Assembly (NCBI RefSeq): GCF_026898115.1
Contig: NZ_CP114036.1
Coordinates: 9,170,001 to 9,234,000 of the forward strand
Length of the DNA: 64,000 nucleotides
Source: Streptomyces sp. S465
GTDB lineage: Bacteria; Actinomycetota; Actinomycetes; Streptomycetales; Streptomycetaceae
Direction of reading: 5' to 3'
Made by a program: the position numbers and the translations under genes. The notes beneath the pieces were generated by a model. It made no database searches and was not told where the DNA came from. It worked only from the letters and a program-made list of their open reading frames with translations. Each line of letters opens with the position of its first letter. Position 1 is the first letter of the stretch. Shown here one piece after another: positions 52,641-60,031 of this stretch.

Positions 52641-54115
52641 CCGTCACCTCGGAGTCGAGGACCGAGCTCGACCGGACGCGCTTCTTCATCGACGGCGAGT
52701 GGGTCGCGCCGCGGGGAACCGAGACCCACGTGGCGCTGGAGGCGGCCACCGAGACCCCGCTGGGCGTCGCGTCCCTGGGCACGGACGCGGACATCGACGC
52801 CGCTGTCCGGGCCGCCCGCCGCGCCCTCGACGAGGGCCCGTGGGGCCGGACCACCGCCGCCGAACGGGCGGCGGTCATGCGCCGGTTCGCCGACGCGCTG
52901 GCTGCCCGCGCCGACGGCACCGCGATGCTGGTCAGCCGCGAGAACGGGATGCCGATCGGGCTGTCGAACGCCTTCAACGGCGCCGCCCCCGCCGGGTTGC
53001 TGCACCTGTACGCCGATGCGATCGAGACGCTGCCGCTGGAGGACGTGCGGCCCAGCCCGTCCGGTTCCACCGTGGTCCGCCGGGAGCCTGTCGGGGTCGT
53101 GGGAGCGATCACCCCATGGAACTACCCGCAGGTCCTCGCGATGATGAAGATCGCCCCGGCGCTTGCCGCGGGCTGCACCCTCGTGCTCAAGCCCGCCCCG
53201 GAGACCGCACTCGACGGGTACGTCCTGGGGGATGCCGCCGCCGAAGCCGGGCTGCCGCCCGGCGTGCTGAACATCGTGCTCGCCGGCCGGGAGGCGGGCG
53301 CCGCGCTCGTGTCACACCCGCTGGTGGACAAGATCGCCTTTACCGGGTCGACCGCGGCCGGCCGGCTCATCGGCGCCGAGTGCGGACGGCTGATCCGCCG
53401 CTGTACGTTGGAGCTGGGCGGCAAGTCCGCGGCCATCGTGCTCGACGACGCCGACCTCGCCACCTTCGTCGCCGGGCTCGGCGACGCGTCCTTCCAGAAC
53501 AACGGCCAGACCTGCACCGTCCAGTCGCGGATCCTCGCACCCCGCTCACGCTACGAGGAGGTCGTCGAGGCCGTCGCGCAGTTCGCCCGCGGCATGACGG
53601 TCGGTGATCCCCTCGACCCGGCCGTCACCTGCGGACCCATGGCCAGCAAGGCGCAGCTCGACCGCGTCCTCGGCTACATCGACCTCGGCCGCGGGTCGAG
53701 CGCCCGGCTCGTGGCCGGCGGCGGCCGCCCCGCCGAACTGTCCCGCGGCTGGTTCGTCGAGCCCACCGTCTTCGCCGACGTCGACAACTCCGAACGGATC
53801 GCCCAAGAGGAGATCTTCGGCCCGGTCATCACCGTCACTCCCTATGACGGCGACGACGAGGCGGTCCGGCTCGCCAATGACAGTGAGTACGGACTCGGTG
53901 GTTCGGTCTGGACCTCGGACGAGGAACGCGGCCTCGCCGTCGCACGTCGCGTTCGCACCGGCACGATCGGCGTGAACTACTACCTACAGGACCTCGGTGC
54001 GCCGTTCGGCGGTGTGAAGAGCAGCGGTATCGGCCGCGAGCTCGGGCCCGAGGCACTCGACAACTACCTCGAGTTCAAATCGATCTACGCGAGCGCGGAT
54101 CAACTCGGGCGTTGA
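52637..54115 (+). CDS. Aldehyde dehydrogenase (NAD(P)-dependent)
   Basis: A 492-residue aldehyde dehydrogenase of normal length. VGAITPWNYPQVLAMMKIAP and LKPAPETALDGY form the coenzyme region, FTGSTAAGRLIG the Rossmann loop; Glu in LELGGKSA (about 259) and Cys in NNGQTCTVQSR (about 293) are the catalytic pair; EEIFGPVITV and PFGGVKSSGIGRE complete the fold. It oxidises an aldehyde to a carboxylic acid. ATGA overlap joins it to the CoA transferase. It is the last gene before a strong hairpin and so ends the P2 operon of about 18 kb. Confidence 0.93.
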   Translation: MTVTSESRTELDRTRFFIDGEWVAPRGTETHVALEAATETPLGVASLGTDADIDAAVRAARRALDEGPWGRTTAAERAAVMRRFADALAARADGTAMLVSRENGMPIGLSNAFNGAAPAGLLHLYADAIETLPLEDVRPSPSGSTVVRREPVGVVGAITPWNYPQVLAMMKIAPALAAGCTLVLKPAPETALDGYVLGDAAAEAGLPPGVLNIVLAGREAGAALVSHPLVDKIAFTGSTAAGRLIGAECGRLIRRCTLELGGKSAAIVLDDADLATFVAGLGDASFQNNGQTCTVQSRILAPRSRYEEVVEAVAQFARGMTVGDPLDPAVTCGPMASKAQLDRVLGYIDLGRGSSARLVAGGGRPAELSRGWFVEPTVFADVDNSERIAQEEIFGPVITVTPYDGDDEAVRLANDSEYGLGGSVWTSDEERGLAVARRVRTGTIGVNYYLQDLGAPFGGVKSSGIGRELGPEALDNYLEFKSIYASADQLGR

Positions 54116-54125
54116 GCCCTCGCCT

Positions 54126-54151
54126 CCGGGGGCCGCGATCGCGGCCCCCGG
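54126..54151. terminator. Strong hairpin ending the P2 operon
   Basis: A 26-bp perfect inverted repeat: arm CCGGGGGCCGCGA followed directly by its complement. It starts 10 bases after the aldehyde dehydrogenase stop and ends 28 bases before the lipoprotein start. No U-tract follows. It is built like the hairpin at 35589 and should end the long transcript. Confidence 0.7.
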
Positions 54152-54179
54152 AAGCCCGACCCCTGCGGAGGACAGAACC

Positions 54180-55805
54180 GTGCGCATCCCTCGACGTGTG
54201 ACGACCGCTCTGATCATCATCGCCTCACTTGCCCTGACGACCTCCTGCGCGACCGCGACCGCGACCAGCAATGGCACCACCGGCTACCGGGTCAAGCGCA
54301 TCGTCACCGGAACCGCGCTGCACACCGTCAACGGCCTGGCCCTCGCGCCCGACGGCAGCCTCCTCGCCGCGAGCCTCGCGAGCGAAACCGTCTCCACGAT
54401 CGACCCCGCCACCGGGAAGGCCGGTGCCCTCGTGGCCCAGCCGCACGGCCGGTCCGACGATCTCGTCGTGGCACCCTCGGGAGAGATCCTCTGGACCGAC
54501 CCGCTGGCCGGCGCGGTGAAAGAACGCGACCGCGACGGCCGGATCCGGACGCTCGCGCAGAACCTTCCCGGCGTCAACTCCATCGCCTTCGACCGGTCCC
54601 AAAAACGCCTGTTCGTCGGGCAGACCTTCTTCGCCGACAATCTTTGGGAGATCGATCCGAAAGGCATCGCCGCGCCCCGGCTCGTCGCGCGTGACCTCGG
54701 CTGGCTCAACGCCTTCGCGTTCGGCCCGGACGGGATGATCTACGGTCCGCTCGGAAAACGCGGTGAAGTGGTGCGCATCGACCCGCACACGGGCGCGACC
54801 AGCACCGTCGCCACCGGATTCGGTCAGCCGGTCTCGGTCCGGTTCGATTCCCACGACCGCCTCTACACCCTCGACGGAGCCACGGGACAGCTCATCCGAG
54901 TCGACCTCGCGACCGGCGCGAAGGAAACGGTCGCCGTACTGCCCGCGGCCGCCGACAACATGGTCATCGACCGGCGGGACCACGCCTACGTCAGCAACAT
55001 GGCCGACAGCAGCGTCGTCCGAGTCGACCTCACCACCGGGGCCGGCCGGGCACTGACCAAGAGCCCGCTCGCTTTCCCCCAGGACATCGCATCCGAGGGA
55101 AACACGCTCTACATCGCCGACAGCACAGCCCTGCGGAGGGTGGACCCGCACACCGGAAAGGTCACCGAAATCGCCCGGCGGCTGAGTTCGGAACTACAGT
55201 TCCCCTCCGGGATCAGCGCCACCAAGCGGCATCTCGTTCTGACGTCGGAACTGATCGGCACGGTCCAGGTGGTCGACCGCACCACCGGTGAGCCGGTCCG
55301 CGCGGTCGACGGGCTCGACAAGCCCGCGGACGCCGTAGAGCTGGGGGACGGCAGCCTCGTGGTCTCCGAACCCGCAACCGGCCGCCTGATCCACATCGTC
55401 GGCACCACGCCCCGTCCGCTGGCCGAAAACCTCGGCGCCCCGACCGGTCTCATCCTCACCCGGGACGGCAACCTGCTGGTCACCGACACGACCGGGGGCC
55501 GACTGCTCGAGATCAACCCGAAGTCCGGAGCGGTCACGGAGATCGCCAGGGGGCTCGGCACGCCACGAGCGGTCGCCGTCGCACCCGACGGATCTCTCGT
55601 CGTCCTGGACACCGCAGCGGGCCAGGTGCTCTCGGTGAACGCACACGACGGGCAGCATCGGGTCCTCGCCGCCGGCCTCGCGGTCGGCCACCTGAAGCAG
55701 CCTTACGCGCGATCCGGGGGACTGACGGTCGGACCTGACGGGACGATGTACGTCACCGCCGACCGGAGGAATTCCGTATACGCGATCCGGCGGACGGGAC
55801 GATGA
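54180..55805 (+). CDS. Secreted lipoprotein with SMP-30/NHL-type beta-propeller
   Basis: A 541-residue exported lipoprotein. The basic N-terminus, hydrophobic core and lipobox LTTSC (Cys23) mark a lipoprotein signal peptide. The rest consists of repeated blades of the form hNGLALAPDGSLL/VVRVDLTTG, typical of SMP-30/gluconolactonase-like or NHL propellers, with roughly a dozen repeats, so possibly two propellers. It could bind or hydrolyse a lactone or sense a ligand outside the cell; no catalytic set is certain. GTG 54180 follows GGAGG by eight bases. It lies beyond the hairpin, so it may have its own promoter. Its stop overlaps a short remnant (ATGA). Confidence 0.78.
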   Translation: MRIPRRVTTALIIIASLALTTSCATATATSNGTTGYRVKRIVTGTALHTVNGLALAPDGSLLAASLASETVSTIDPATGKAGALVAQPHGRSDDLVVAPSGEILWTDPLAGAVKERDRDGRIRTLAQNLPGVNSIAFDRSQKRLFVGQTFFADNLWEIDPKGIAAPRLVARDLGWLNAFAFGPDGMIYGPLGKRGEVVRIDPHTGATSTVATGFGQPVSVRFDSHDRLYTLDGATGQLIRVDLATGAKETVAVLPAAADNMVIDRRDHAYVSNMADSSVVRVDLTTGAGRALTKSPLAFPQDIASEGNTLYIADSTALRRVDPHTGKVTEIARRLSSELQFPSGISATKRHLVLTSELIGTVQVVDRTTGEPVRAVDGLDKPADAVELGDGSLVVSEPATGRLIHIVGTTPRPLAENLGAPTGLILTRDGNLLVTDTTGGRLLEINPKSGAVTEIARGLGTPRAVAVAPDGSLVVLDTAAGQVLSVNAHDGQHRVLAAGLAVGHLKQPYARSGGLTVGPDGTMYVTADRRNSVYAIRRTGR

Positions 55806-55957
55806 ACCCGCGCCCCTTCCGATTCGGCGTCAACCTGCTCGGCCTCCCGGCACCGTTCCCAGCGCTGGTCTCGGCGGCCGAGGCCACCGCCCGCCCCATC
55901 ACGCTGCCGGAACCGGCCAGGTGCGATTTCGCCCATGTCATGGCATTGCTGAGTTAG
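55802..55957 (+). pseudogene. Remnant of an LLM-class F420-dependent oxidoreductase
   Basis: A 51-codon open frame. Its first ~30 residues (FRFGVNLLGLPAPFPALVSA, then AEATARP) match two separate parts of F420-dependent LLM enzymes: the N-terminal strand FRFGVNL and the segment L/MPAPFPALVSAAEAT found about 40 residues later. The roughly 30 residues between are missing, as is everything after residue 32. The tail before TAG looks unrelated. An internal deletion plus truncation explains it. It overlaps the lipoprotein stop by ATGA, so the original gene was probably coupled to it. Confidence 0.55.
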
Positions 55958-55971
55958 TCAAGGAGTCGAAC

Positions 55972-57168
55972 ATGGCCCGTCTGGCCCGGACCGCCGGTCT
56001 CACCACCGTGCAGTCCGAAATGCTGTCCACCGTCCGGTCGTTCGTGGACAAGGAGATCATTCCGTATGCGCAGCAACTGGAGCATGCCGATGCCTACCCG
56101 GCCGACATTGTCGAGGGCATGAAGGAGATGGGCCTGTTCGGCCTGACCATCCCCGAGGAGTACGGCGGACTGGGAGAGTCGCTGCTGACCTATGCCCTGG
56201 TGGTCGAGGAGATCGCGCGCGGGTGGATGAGCGTGTCGGGTGTGATCAATACGCATTTCATCGTGGCGCACATGATCTCCCGGCATGGCACACCGGAGCA
56301 GAAGCGAAAGTATCTGCCGAAGATGGCGGCCGGCGAGATCCGCGGCTCGTTCTCCATGTCCGAACCCGACCTGGGATCCGACGTGGCCGCGATCAAGACC
56401 AGGGCCCGGCGCGACGGTAGTGATTACCTCATCGACGGGACGAAGATGTGGCTGACCAACGGTGGCACCTCGAACCTCATCGCGCTGCTGGCCAAGACCG
56501 AGGAAGGCGCGGAGAAGGCGCACCAGAACCTGACGGCGTTCCTGGTGGACAAGCCGGAGGGGTTCGGAGAGGTGGCGCCGGGGCTGACCATCCCGGGCAA
56601 GATCGCCAAGATGGGCTACAAGGGCGTGGACACCACCGAGGCGGTGTTCGACGGGTTCCGCGTCCCCGCCACCCAGATTCTGGGGGAGACGCCGGGCCAG
56701 GGCTTCGCCTTCATGATGGACGGTGTCGAGGTCGGCCGGGTCAACGTGGCGGCGCGTGCGTGCGGTATCGCCATCCGGGCGTTCGAGCTGGCCATGGACT
56801 ACGCCCAGCAGCGCAGGACGTTCGGCAAGCCGATCGCGCAGCACCAGGCGATTGCCTTCAAACTGGCCGAGATGGCGACCAAGGTCGAAGCGGCCCACCT
56901 GATGATGGTCAACGCGGCGCGCCAGAAGGACACCGGCGAGCGCAACGACGTCGCGGCCGGCATGGCCAAGCTCATTGCCAGTGAGTACTGCGCCGAGGTC
57001 ACCCAGGAGGCCTTCCGTATCCACGGGGGCTACGGCTACTCGAAGGAGTATGAGATCGAGCGCCTCATGCGCGAGGCCCCGTTCCTGCTCATCGGCGAAG
57101 GCACCAGCGAGATCCAGAAGACCGTCATATGCCGCGGCCTGCTGCGGGAGTACCAGGCCAAGGGCTGA
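55972..57168 (+). CDS. Acyl-CoA dehydrogenase
   Basis: A 398-residue acyl-CoA dehydrogenase. MGLFGLTIPEEYGGLG, SFSMSEPDLGSDVAAIKT (FAD and substrate binding), GTKMWLTNGG, RRTFGKPIAQHQA and the C-terminal EAFRIHGGYGYSKEYEIER and IGEGTSEIQK follow the family plan in order. I expect the catalytic base in the MREAPFLLIGEGT region, but the exact residue is uncertain by eye. It makes a trans-2-enoyl-CoA and passes electrons to ETF. AAGGAG lies six bases before ATG 55972, which settles the start. Next to mesaconyl-CoA enzymes it might act on methylsuccinyl-CoA or a short branched acyl-CoA; this is inference from position. Confidence 0.92.
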   Translation: MARLARTAGLTTVQSEMLSTVRSFVDKEIIPYAQQLEHADAYPADIVEGMKEMGLFGLTIPEEYGGLGESLLTYALVVEEIARGWMSVSGVINTHFIVAHMISRHGTPEQKRKYLPKMAAGEIRGSFSMSEPDLGSDVAAIKTRARRDGSDYLIDGTKMWLTNGGTSNLIALLAKTEEGAEKAHQNLTAFLVDKPEGFGEVAPGLTIPGKIAKMGYKGVDTTEAVFDGFRVPATQILGETPGQGFAFMMDGVEVGRVNVAARACGIAIRAFELAMDYAQQRRTFGKPIAQHQAIAFKLAEMATKVEAAHLMMVNAARQKDTGERNDVAAGMAKLIASEYCAEVTQEAFRIHGGYGYSKEYEIERLMREAPFLLIGEGTSEIQKTVICRGLLREYQAKG

Positions 57169-57312
57169 ACGAGCGACACCGGGACCCGCACCCCCGGACC
57201 GAAAACACTCTGCGGCCGACCTGCCGCAGCCCATGCCGACCAGGCCATGTGCCATGTGATGTGCGGGGGACGGCGCGGGAGAGGCGCGTCACCACCGATA
57301 TCGGGAGAAGCC

Positions 57313-58182
57313 ATGCACAGCGCTCGCAGCAAGCTCGGTCCGTACGTGGAATCGTGGAGCCCCGGGGCGGTCACCGACGACGACGCCCTGCCAGTCGCCC
57401 CGGTGGCCGCCATGTCGGCTCTGCTGGACCAGCCCGAACCGGTCGCGGCGGCCGGCGACCCCCTGCCGCCGCTGTGGCACTGGCTGTACTTCCTGCACTG
57501 GCCGGCGCAGCGGGACCTGGGAGCCGACGGGCACCCTCGCCGCGGCCACTTCCTGCCGCCCATCCCTCACCGGCAGCGGATGTTCGCCGGAGGACGTTGC
57601 GAGGTCTTCGAACCGCTGCGTGTCGGTGCGCCCGCCCAGCGCATCAGCGGCGTGCGCACAGTCGCGACCAAACAGGGCACGACGGGGGAACTCCTGTTCG
57701 TCACGGTGCGCAGCGAGTACCTTCAGCAGGGCCGTACACGCGTGGTCGAGGAACAGGACATCGTCTACCGGTCGGGACGGAGCGCCGGGCAGCATCCGGC
57801 GGACCTCGACACCTGCCCCGCACCGGCGTCCGACGAGACCTGGCGGCTTCCGCTTCAGCCGGACCCCCCACTGCTGTTCCGCTTCAGCGCCCTGACCGCG
57901 AACGCGCACCGCATCCACTACGACGCGCCGTACGCCCAGGGCGAGGAGGGCTACCCCGGCCTCGTCGTCCACGGCCCGCTCCTGGTACTGGCGATGCTGG
58001 AATTGGCACGGCGCAACGCCCCGTCCCGCCGCGTGCGCTCCGTGTCCTACCGGCTGCGGCGTCCCGCCTTCGCGGGCGAGCACCTGCTGGCCTCCGGCAC
58101 ACCGGCCGACGGACATGCCACCCTGCGCATCGCAACGCACCGCGAGCAGCGCCACGCCATGGCCGAGGTGACCTTCGCATGA
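57313..58182 (+). CDS. meh: FAS1-like/HTD2-type dehydratase, mesaconyl-C4-CoA hydratase-like
   Basis: A 289-residue double-hotdog protein. The N-terminal half (LWHWLYFLHWPAQRDLGADG; HFLPPIPHRQRMFAGG) is the FAS1-like MaoC domain of HTD2 proteins; the C-terminal half has FRFSALTANAHRIHYDAPYA and LVVHGPLLVLAMLEL, with the hydratase Asn/His motif. This combination is found in mesaconyl-C4-CoA hydratase, which makes citramalyl-CoA, and in related itaconyl-CoA hydratases. GGGAGAA precedes ATG 57313. Its stop overlaps a CitE-like remnant (ATGA), the enzyme that would come next in that route. Confidence 0.78.
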   Translation: MHSARSKLGPYVESWSPGAVTDDDALPVAPVAAMSALLDQPEPVAAAGDPLPPLWHWLYFLHWPAQRDLGADGHPRRGHFLPPIPHRQRMFAGGRCEVFEPLRVGAPAQRISGVRTVATKQGTTGELLFVTVRSEYLQQGRTRVVEEQDIVYRSGRSAGQHPADLDTCPAPASDETWRLPLQPDPPLLFRFSALTANAHRIHYDAPYAQGEEGYPGLVVHGPLLVLAMLELARRNAPSRRVRSVSYRLRRPAFAGEHLLASGTPADGHATLRIATHREQRHAMAEVTFA

Positions 58183-58364
58183 CCCTGTTCCGCAGCCGGA
58201 TCGAAACCGCCCGCGGCTTGCTGGTCGTACCCGGGCACTGGCCGGACCGGCGATCCCCCAGGGTCCGCTCGATCCCCCCTGATGGAGCGGTGAACGATGA
58301 GGCCGGGCCCGCGCCCCGGACCGCCTTTCCTCAGCCCAGCGCGTCCATCACGGCGGTGACATAG
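58179..58364 (+). pseudogene. N-terminal remnant of a CitE/HpcH-type CoA lyase
   Basis: A 61-codon open frame whose start, FRSRIETARGLLVVPGHWPD, resembles the N-terminus of citrate-lyase-beta-like enzymes (typically RSLLFVPGxRPD), the group of malyl-, citramalyl- and citryl-CoA lyases. After about 24 residues the similarity stops and no KxDAVxLDLED or later motif is seen; the tail overlaps the end of the opposite-strand phosphotransferase gene. The ATGA overlap with the hydratase gene implies that the intact gene once followed it in an operon. Confidence 0.55.
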
Positions 58365-59293
58365 GCATCCAGCCGCTCCTCCACCGCGCGTGTCGTCAGC
58401 TCTGTCCTCCCTGCCTCCCGCCACGACCGCGACACCAACCGCACCTCTTCCGAGCACGCCAGCCCGTCCCGCACCTGCCAGTACAGCCGCTCGCGCGCGG
58501 CCGCGGCCAGCACCCCGCCGGCCTCCTCATACGCCTCAGCGAACCGCAGACCCCACCCCGGGCCGTGCAGCAGCGCGAGATTGGTGGAGCAGTGCGCCAC
58601 ATCGAGATCCGCCGGGCCCCAGGAGGCCGCTGCCCAGTCGACGACGCCGGTGATCCGGGCACCTGCCGGCCTTGAGGGCTCCACGTCGAACAGCACGTTG
58701 CCGGGTTGGAAGTCCCGGTGCAGGAATCGCCCTTCATAGGGTGGCGCGGGCTCGCGGATCACGTCGGTCGCCGCGGCCCATACCGCCCTGTCGGCGCCCT
58801 GCGGAACCACGACGGTGTCGGCGGTCGTCAACGCCACATACTCCGGGGGCCGCACAGCGGGTCGCACCGCGTGGATCGCCACGAGTTGACGGGCCAGCAG
58901 AGGAACGCGCGTCTCCAATCCCTCATCACCCAGGACCGTCCGGCCCGCCAGATGCGTCATCAGGAGCGACGGATACTCGCAATGCGCGGCGGTCGGATCC
59001 ACCGCGACCAGTCCAGGAGCCGACACGCCGGTCCCCGCGAGCAGGGTCAGGGCGCCGGCCTCCCGGTTCAGCCCATCCTCGGCGTGCTCCACGTAGAACG
59101 GGTCGACGAAGCTCCGCAGCACCAGGTCACGGGTGCCTCCGTCCCGCATGCCGATGGTCAGCCTCCGCATTTCGGCAGTCATGCCGCCGTGCAGCGCCTC
59201 GGCTTTGACGACCCGTTCACCGGCCTCCAGGTGCCGGTTCACCCAATCCAGGGTCAACGGTCGGACAGCCGCCGCCTCATCGTGGTTGGTCAC
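58331..59293 (-). CDS. Aminoglycoside phosphotransferase (APH)-fold kinase
   Basis: A 320-residue protein of the APH/choline kinase fold. GGMTAEMRRLTI resembles the nucleotide-binding loop, LMTHLAGRTVL the hinge, FLHRDFQPGNVLFDVE the catalytic loop (HRDxxxxN) and ITGVVDWAAASWGPADLDVAH the metal-binding Asp region. Family members phosphorylate aminoglycosides, macrolides, homoserine, small alcohols or acyl-CoA-linked substrates, so the name says little about the substrate. It faces the catabolic genes convergently. The TGA at 58331 is firm; ATG 59293 is the likely start. Confidence 0.85.
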   Translation of the reverse strand: MTNHDEAAAVRPLTLDWVNRHLEAGERVVKAEALHGGMTAEMRRLTIGMRDGGTRDLVLRSFVDPFYVEHAEDGLNREAGALTLLAGTGVSAPGLVAVDPTAAHCEYPSLLMTHLAGRTVLGDEGLETRVPLLARQLVAIHAVRPAVRPPEYVALTTADTVVVPQGADRAVWAAATDVIREPAPPYEGRFLHRDFQPGNVLFDVEPSRPAGARITGVVDWAAASWGPADLDVAHCSTNLALLHGPGWGLRFAEAYEEAGGVLAAAARERLYWQVRDGLACSEEVRLVSRSWREAGRTELTTRAVEERLDAYVTAVMDALG

Positions 59294-59339
59294 TGTGCGA
59301 CCTCAACATTCCGCGAAGACTCATGAGTTCAGTGCTGGG

Positions 59340-59866
59340 CGAGCCTGAGACTGGCTGGTGGCTCGTCCGGCAGGCCTTCCAGCTCAGGCCGGGCCGCAGA
59401 TGCTCCAGCCAGCGTCGGTCGGTGACCTGGACCTCGTAGTCGGCCTGCACGAGAAGGCGCTCATCCGGCCAGCCGCCGTCCCGTTGGTGAATGCCCTCCT
59501 CCTGGAGGGTATCGAAGTGCTTCCAGTCCGCTTCGGACAGCGGATGGTTGCGGACGGTGACAAGCTCCTCCAACAGCGACCGCAGCTTCGCGGCGGCTGC
59601 TCCGGGCATCCGTTCCGCCGAGTCGCTGGACGCCGCCCACCAGGAACTCGCGGGCATGCTCGCACCCCGCTCGCGCGCAGATCGCGCGCGAGTGCGGGGC
59701 GAGGAGGTTCGTCAGCCCGGCCTGGGCGGCCTCGTCCGGTCTGATGGTGAACAGCGGCGCGGTGGTCGGAGCAGGCGCTCAAGTGCCGTGGCGTCGAAGA
59801 CCCGGCCCGGATCGATGGTGCCGTCGAGTTCGCTATGGGGCGGTATGTGAAGCTCTGGTCTCGCAT
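59340..59866 (-). pseudogene. Frameshifted minus-strand gene of unknown family
   Basis: Three consecutive minus-strand frames carry protein-like sequence: RPELHIPPHSELDGTIDPGR with VFDATALERLL, then (+/-1 shift) LFTIRPDEAAQAGLTNLLAP with HSRAICARAGCEHAREFL, then (second shift) LRSLLEELVTVRNHPLSEAD with WKHFDTLQEEGIHQRDGGWP and LLVQADYEVQVTDRRWLEHL. No single frame spans all three. I do not recognise the family. Either two frameshifts have broken the gene or only the last open frame (59277-59657) is expressed. Confidence 0.4.
59670..59692. repeat. Perfect inverted repeat inside the pseudogene
   Basis: CTCGCGCGC and GCGCGCGAG, 9-bp arms around a 5-base loop. It lies within the apparent reading frame of the broken gene, next to the second presumed frameshift, where slippage or hairpin-driven mutation could have happened. 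Confidence 0.4.
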
Positions 59867-59900
59867 AGTGGTCGCACCTGGACCCGGGTACTGGTCAGCT

Positions 59901-59928
59901 TGTTACATGCGCGTAACACTTAAGTGTC
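59901..59928. promoter_or_regulatory. GlnR-type box upstream of gdhA
   Basis: GTTAC (59902-59906), six bases, GTAAC (59913-59917), six bases, GTGTC (59924-59928). The first two follow the GlnR pattern gTnAC-N6-GaAAC with 11-bp spacing, and the whole core TGTTAC-N6-GTAACA is an inverted repeat. A 12-bp palindrome ACACTTAAGTGT (59916-59927) overlaps its right side. It lies about 105 bp before the gdhA start, and glutamate dehydrogenase is a known kind of GlnR target in Streptomyces. Confidence 0.55.
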
Positions 59929-60031
59929 CCGCGCACGGCAATGGCGCCGAGCGCCCCCCACCGGGCGGTATTGGAGCGAGCCGGCCCTCCCCGTACCGGA
60001 TCCGGTGTCAGCTGTGCCAGAAAGGGTTTAC

